Made by a program: the position numbers and the translations under genes
Shown here: positions 60,057-64,000 of the stretch, one piece after another
Position numbering within the stretch: position 1 is the stretch's first letter
How the letters are laid out: every line of letters starts with the position of its first letter
Assembly: GCF_000020665.1 (NCBI RefSeq)
Contig: NC_011071.1
Coordinates: 2,036,501 to 2,100,500 of the forward strand
Length of the DNA: 64,000 nt
Direction of reading: 5' to 3'
DNA from: Stenotrophomonas maltophilia R551-3
GTDB lineage: Bacteria > Pseudomonadota > Gammaproteobacteria > Xanthomonadales > Xanthomonadaceae
Notes under the pieces: generated by a model
Seen by the model: the letters and a program-made list of their open reading frames with translations, nothing else
Database searches by the model: none
What the model was told of the DNA's origin: nothing

Positions 60057-61901
60057 TCAGCGCAGTCCGTCCACGTCCAGGATCAGGGCCATGCGACCAT
60101 CGCCGATCAAGGTTGCACCGGCATAACCGGCCAGGCCACGCAGTGCCTTGGGCAATGGCTTGATGACCACTTCCTCGCGCCCTCGCACCTGGTCCACGAC
60201 CAGGCCGAACCGGGCTTCACCGGCCTGCAGCACAACGATGGTCAGCAGCGGCGAGGCGGCCGGGGTCACATCCAGCCATTGGCGAAGATCGACCAGCGCC
60301 AGGGTGTGCGAGCGACGGTCGAGCACGGCACGTCCGTCGAACCAGCCCAGCGAGGTGCGCGGCGCGTGCAGCACTTCCATCACACGTGCCAGCGGCAAGG
60401 CGTAGACGTCTTCGCCGGCCTGCACCAGCAGGGTCGGCAGGATCGCCAAGGTCAGCGGTACGCGGATCAGGAAGCGGCTGCCGCGGCCGAGTTCCGACTG
60501 GATCTGGATCTGGCCGCTCAGTTCGCGGATGCGCGACTGCACCACGTCCATGCCGACACCACGGCCGGAGATATCCGTGACCTGCTGCTTGGTCGAGAAG
60601 CCGGGCAGGAACACCAGGTGCAGGCATTCCTCGCTGCTCAGGCGGGCCGCCGCTTCCGGGTCGATCAGGCCCTTCTCGCGTGCCTTCGCGCGCAGCTTTT
60701 CCGGATCGATGCCGGCGCCATCGTCCTGCACCTCGATGCTGACGTAGTCGCCTTCCTGCTGTGCCGACAGCCGCACGTGGCCCATCCGCGGCTTGCCCTG
60801 GGCTTCACGCAGCTCGGGCGTTTCCACGCCATGGTCAATGGCGTTGCGGACCAGATGCACCAGCGGGTCGGCCAGGGCTTCGACCAGGTTGCGGTCGAGC
60901 TCGGTCTCGGCGCCGATCAGCTCAAGGTCCACTTCCTTCTTCAGCGAGCGGGCAACGTCGCGGGCGACCTTGGGGAAGCGCGAGAACACCTTGCCCACCG
61001 GCTGCATGCGGGTACGCATCACCGCCGACTGCAGGCGTGCGGTGGCGATGTCCAGCGTGGACACGGCGCGGTCCAGCTCTTCGTCGCGCAGGCGCGCACG
61101 CAGGGTCTTCAACCGATTGCGTGACAGCACCAGTTCGCCGATCAGGTTGACGATCGCATCCAGGCGCTTGGTATCCACGCGCACGGTGTGCTCGGCTTCG
61201 GCCAGTGGCTTGGCGGGCGGCTTGGCGGGCGGCTTGGCCGCCGGCGCGGGTGCGGCCGGACGCGGTGCGGGCGTCGCTGCTGCCGCCGGCACTGCGGCGA
61301 CCGGTTTGGTGCCGGGTGCGGCGCCACCGTGCAGCTGGTCGAGCAGGGCTTCGAATTCGTCCTCGCTGATCAGGCCGTCGTCGGCCTTCTTCGCGGGCGC
61401 GACCGCGGTCGGGGCGTTGCCACCGTGCAGCTGGTCGAGCAGGGCCTCGAACTCATCGTCGGTGATCAGGTCACTGCCACCGGTGGCGGGCGCAGCGGCG
61501 GCCGCCGGCGTGGCGGTGGCGCCACCGTGTACATCGAACTGCGCGATCAGCTCGGGTGGCGCGTAGCCCGGTTCGGTACCCGAGGACACCGCATCCAGCA
61601 TCGACTGCAGGTAATCCAGCGATTGCTGGGCGGCATCGAAATGGTGGGCCTGCAGCACCGCCTGGCCGGCGCGTGCGGCGCCGAGGGCTTCTTCGGCGGC
61701 GTGGCACAGTTCAACCATGGCCGTCACGCCAAGGAAGCCGGCGCCACCCTTCAGCGTGTGGTAGCCGCGGAACACCGCATTGAGCTGGTCGCCGTCCTGG
61801 GGTGCCTGCTCCAGCGACACCAGCTGTTCGCCCAGGCGATCCAGGATTTCCTGCGCCTCGATGATGAAATCGGCAGTGATGTCGTCGGATACCGCGCTCA
61901 T
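60057..61901 (-). CDS. cheA: Chemotaxis histidine kinase CheA (CheZ-linked)
   Basis: 614 residues. P1/HPt with H48 (FRGYHTLKGGAGFLG). In place of a P2 fold there is a linker with two copies of DEFEALLDQLHGG (around residues 150 and 182). P3, P4 ATPase (HLVRNAIDHGVETP, DDGAGIDPEKL, GRGVGMDVVQSRI) and P5 CheW-like domain follow. This layout is like the main flagellar CheA of Pseudomonas. Follows cheZ by 2 bases. It is the second cheA in the window; the other (53082) keeps a P2-like domain. Confidence 0.97.
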   Translation of the reverse strand: MSAVSDDITADFIIEAQEILDRLGEQLVSLEQAPQDGDQLNAVFRGYHTLKGGAGFLGVTAMVELCHAAEEALGAARAGQAVLQAHHFDAAQQSLDYLQSMLDAVSSGTEPGYAPPELIAQFDVHGGATATPAAAAAPATGGSDLITDDEFEALLDQLHGGNAPTAVAPAKKADDGLISEDEFEALLDQLHGGAAPGTKPVAAVPAAAATPAPRPAAPAPAAKPPAKPPAKPLAEAEHTVRVDTKRLDAIVNLIGELVLSRNRLKTLRARLRDEELDRAVSTLDIATARLQSAVMRTRMQPVGKVFSRFPKVARDVARSLKKEVDLELIGAETELDRNLVEALADPLVHLVRNAIDHGVETPELREAQGKPRMGHVRLSAQQEGDYVSIEVQDDGAGIDPEKLRAKAREKGLIDPEAAARLSSEECLHLVFLPGFSTKQQVTDISGRGVGMDVVQSRIRELSGQIQIQSELGRGSRFLIRVPLTLAILPTLLVQAGEDVYALPLARVMEVLHAPRTSLGWFDGRAVLDRRSHTLALVDLRQWLDVTPAASPLLTIVVLQAGEARFGLVVDQVRGREEVVIKPLPKALRGLAGYAGATLIGDGRMALILDVDGLR

Positions 61902-61903
61902 GC

Positions 61904-62509
61904 TTACAGCCCCAGATCCGACAACAGGTCGTCGGCGTCGTTCTGCGAGACCGCGTGGCGGTCCAGTCCCTTCAGTGCCGGCCCGGCCAGTTCCGGGTCG
62001 GTGCGATGCTGTTCCGGCGGCAGGCCGAGTGCGCCGAAGCCTTCGTGCACGCGGCGCACGATGCCGACCACGCGACGGATGATCTGCCCGGTCAGGTCCT
62101 GGTAGCTCTGGGTCAGAGCGATCTCGGTCAGGTTGTGGCGGATGCGCTCGAGCTGCGCGTCCTGGCCAGGCTGCAGGCCTTCGGCGCGCAGCTGTTCGGT
62201 CAGGCTGCGGCATTCCTCGGCCAGGTCCAGGGTGCGGTGGGTGGCCTGTTCGGTCATCGCCACCACGTGGTCCAGGCGCGCGCAGGCGTCGTCCAGTTCG
62301 CCGGCTTCGTCAGGCACGGTCGGCAGCTCACCCAGCGCCTGTCCCAGCTCGCGGGCCAGCCGCGAAAGGCCGCTCATCATCGGCTGCGTGCGCAGTGCGA
62401 CCAGCCCGTCGATGCGCTGCCGCCACGCGGCTTCGTCACCGGACTCGAGTGCGTCCAGGGCTTCCTGCAGGCGCAGGGCGAGGGCGTTCCTGTCGACCGT
62501 GGTATCCAT
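61904..62509 (-). CDS. cheZ: CheY-P phosphatase CheZ
   Basis: 201 residues. Long amphipathic helices with the catalytic Gln block LTQSYQDLTGQIIRRVVGIV and the C-terminal CheY-binding peptide NDADDLLSDLGL. It dephosphorylates CheY-P to end the tumbling signal. Start codon overlaps the cheY stop (TGATG); cheA follows directly, so cheY-cheZ-cheA are coupled. Confidence 0.96.
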   Translation of the reverse strand: MDTTVDRNALALRLQEALDALESGDEAAWRQRIDGLVALRTQPMMSGLSRLARELGQALGELPTVPDEAGELDDACARLDHVVAMTEQATHRTLDLAEECRSLTEQLRAEGLQPGQDAQLERIRHNLTEIALTQSYQDLTGQIIRRVVGIVRRVHEGFGALGLPPEQHRTDPELAGPALKGLDRHAVSQNDADDLLSDLGL

Positions 62510-62901
62510 CAGGCGCTGGCCGCCAGGCGTTCGAAGATCTTGCCGAGCTTCTCTTCCAGGGTCTGCGCGGTGAACGGCTTGATGATGTAGCCGTTCACGC
62601 CGCTCTGGGCGGCTTCGATGATCTGCTCGCGCTTGGCTTCGGCCGTCACCATCAGCACCGGCAGTGTCTTCAGCTTGGCATCGGCGCGGATCGCCTTGAG
62701 CAGTTCGATGCCGGTCATCACCGGCATGTTCCAGTCGGTGACCACGAAATCGAACGGCTGGCTCTGCAGCAGCGACAGCGCGGCATGCCCGTCCTCGGCT
62801 TCGGCGGTATTGGTGAAGCCCAGATCGCCCAGCAGGTTCTTGACGATCCGACGCATGGTCGAGAAGTCGTCGACGATCAGGATGCGCATGTTCTTGTTCA
62901 A
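62509..62901 (-). CDS. cheY: Flagellar switch response regulator CheY
   Basis: 130 residues from TTG 62901, which has AAAGGA 8 bases upstream; ATG 62889 (MRILIVDD) is the alternative but is 20 bases from that site. Receiver: [18 protein letters not shown], phospho-Asp in [13 protein letters not shown], Thr in LMVTAEAK and Lys in [10 protein letters not shown]. The [13 protein letters not shown] block is typical of the canonical flagellar CheY that binds FliM. Downstream of fliA, 57 bases after its stop. Confidence 0.96.
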   Translation of the reverse strand: MNKNMRILIVDDFSTMRRIVKNLLGDLGFTNTAEAEDGHAALSLLQSQPFDFVVTDWNMPVMTGIELLKAIRADAKLKTLPVLMVTAEAKREQIIEAAQSGVNGYIIKPFTAQTLEEKLGKIFERLAASA

Positions 62902-62958
62902 AGCAGAGTTCCTTTGTTGTTCAGTCCGGGCGGCCGGGGGCAGCCGCCTCGGGCATGT

Positions 62959-63702
62959 TCATTCTTCCAGGCCGGCGTCCGCCGCCTCGAAATTCTTCAG
63001 TCGACCACGCAGGCGCAGCACTGCCTGGCCGTGGATCTGGCAGACCCGCGATTCACTCACGCCAAGCACCGCGCCGATCTCCTTCAGGTTCAGCTCCTGC
63101 TCGTAGTAGAGCGACAGCACCAGCTGCTCGCGCTCGGGCAGGTGGCCGATCGCCTTGCCCAGCTCGCGGCCGAACTCGCCGCGCTCCAGCACCTGCTGCG
63201 GGGTCGGGCCACCCTGGGTGACCGTGTCCAGCTCGCCCTGGTCTTCGATGCGCGACTCCAGGCTCAGCACCTGGCCACGTGCGGCGTCTTCCATCAGCCT
63301 CAGGTATTCGGGCAGCGGCATTTCCATCGCCGCGGCCACTTCGGTGGCACTGGCGGCGCGGCCGCTGCTCTGCTCCAGGCGGCGGATGGTGGCGGCGGCA
63401 TCACGAGCGCGGCGGTGCACCGAGCGGGGCACCCAGTCGCCACGGCGGATCTCGTCGATCATCGAGCCGCGGATGCGGATCGACGCGTAGGTCTCGAACG
63501 AGGCGCCCTGGTCCGCGTCGTAGCTGCGCGAGGCTTCGATCAGGCCCATCATTCCGGCCTGGATCAGGTCGTCGACCTCGACGCTGGCTGGCAGGCGCGC
63601 GGCCAGGTGGTGGGCGATGCGCCGCACCAGGTCCGAATGCTGGGCGATGACTTCGTTCGCCGCCGAGCGCTGCACTTCCCTGTACTGGGCTGCGCCTTTC
63701 AT
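62959..63702 (-). CDS. fliA: Sigma-28 factor for flagellar genes
   Basis: 247 residues, normal FliA size. Region 2 (HSDLVRRIAHHLAARLPASV, DLIQAGMMGLIEASRSYDAD, FETYASIRIRGSMIDEIRRG), region 3 and region 4 (LPEREQLVLSLYYEQELNLK, EIGAVLGVSESRVCQIHGQA). ATG 63702 overlaps the fleN stop by four bases. It recognises TAAA-N15-GCCGATAA promoters, seven matches to which occur upstream of genes in this window. Confidence 0.98.
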   Translation of the reverse strand: MKGAAQYREVQRSAANEVIAQHSDLVRRIAHHLAARLPASVEVDDLIQAGMMGLIEASRSYDADQGASFETYASIRIRGSMIDEIRRGDWVPRSVHRRARDAAATIRRLEQSSGRAASATEVAAAMEMPLPEYLRLMEDAARGQVLSLESRIEDQGELDTVTQGGPTPQQVLERGEFGRELGKAIGHLPEREQLVLSLYYEQELNLKEIGAVLGVSESRVCQIHGQAVLRLRGRLKNFEAADAGLEE

Positions 63703-64000
63703 GCCGTCACCCCACGCTGCTTGAGGATGCGTTCGAGGAAGAACTCGACGCCGCCACGCGGTTCGGTCGGCGCCTGCCAGCGCGCGGTACGGCGCGCGAT
63801 CTCGGTGATCGCCAGCGCGGCCGGGCTGGACGGATAGGCCTTCACCACCGGCTGCTGGCGCTGCACCGACAGGCGCAGCCAATCGTCCTGCGGAACGCAG
63901 CCGAGGTAGTTCAGCGAGACATCGGCGAGGAACTTCTCGCAGACACGGGTCAGCTTTTCGTACAGCACGCGGCCCTCGTTGGGGTCGCGCACCATGTTGG
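63699..64000 (-). CDS. fleN: Flagellar number regulator FleN/FlhG, MinD-like ATPase (partial)
   Basis: Only the C-terminal ~100 residues are in the window; the gene runs off the right edge. Visible: NYLGCVPQDDWLRLSVQRQQ and VVKAYPSSPAALAITEIARR, typical of the C-terminal part of FleN/FlhG (MinD-like ATPases that limit flagellar number). Its place directly before fliA is the standard order fleQ/flhF-fleN-fliA-cheY. The ATPase motifs are outside the window. Confidence 0.88.
   Translation of the reverse strand, partial: NMVRDPNEGRVLYEKLTRVCEKFLADVSLNYLGCVPQDDWLRLSVQRQQPVVKAYPSSPAALAITEIARRTARWQAPTEPRGGVEFFLERILKQRGVTA

Overview
This 64 kb window is high-GC gammaproteobacterial chromosome. Its gene content and order, and its many GTAG-type short palindromes (the SMAG repeats described from Stenotrophomonas maltophilia), point to the Stenotrophomonas maltophilia complex (Xanthomonadaceae). 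No rRNA, tRNA, prophage or CRISPR array is visible.

Layout. (i) 1-11.3 kb: three DUF1176 paralogues around recJ, a large VIT/VWA protein, an IS110 insertion, and an acyltransferase divergent from a LytTR regulator. (ii) 11.3-38 kb: the rpf/DSF quorum-sensing neighbourhood. This holds prfB (programmed frameshift), an XRE regulator, an aldehyde dehydrogenase, an acetolactate synthase-like enzyme, lysS, rpfG-rpfC, convergent rpfF and rpfB, the bet glycine-betaine locus (betT divergent from betIBA), acnA (the rpfA equivalent), an AbrB/PIN toxin-antitoxin pair and acnB. (iii) 38-40 kb: two small TonB-C proteins and an alpha/beta hydrolase. (iv) 40-64 kb: a chemotaxis/motility block, all on the minus strand. 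In transcription order it reads fleN(partial)-fliA-cheY-cheZ-cheA-motC-motD-parC-parP, STAS-cheY-cheA, mcp, ycgR-like, cheW, small secreted protein, mcp, mcp-cheR-cheD-cheB.

How the genes work together. RpfF makes the diffusible fatty-acid signal and RpfB (acyl-CoA ligase) processes it. RpfC senses it and RpfG (HD-GYP) degrades cyclic-di-GMP. RpfC here has a duplicated N-terminal membrane module, which matches the long, 10-TM type. The motility block contains seven minus-strand sigma-28 (FliA) promoter matches, all with exactly 15 bases between a TAAA-like -35 and a GCCGATAN-like -10. FliA, encoded at the right end, therefore probably drives most of the chemotaxis genes.

Most notable observation. 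The IS110 element (7777-9000) sits inside the GTAG of a SMAG repeat. Its 5' non-coding end carries a structured RNA region whose two loops contain 9-nt and 4-nt matches to the SMAG target and 9-nt and 6-nt matches to the element's own ends. This is what an IS110 bridge RNA should look like, and here it is apparently programmed to target SMAG repeats. Other unusual structures are two loci of nested giant palindromes with conserved centres, SMAG copies translated in frame inside 162-bp coding repeats of parP, and a three-copy 21-bp-spaced operator array in front of the LytTR gene.
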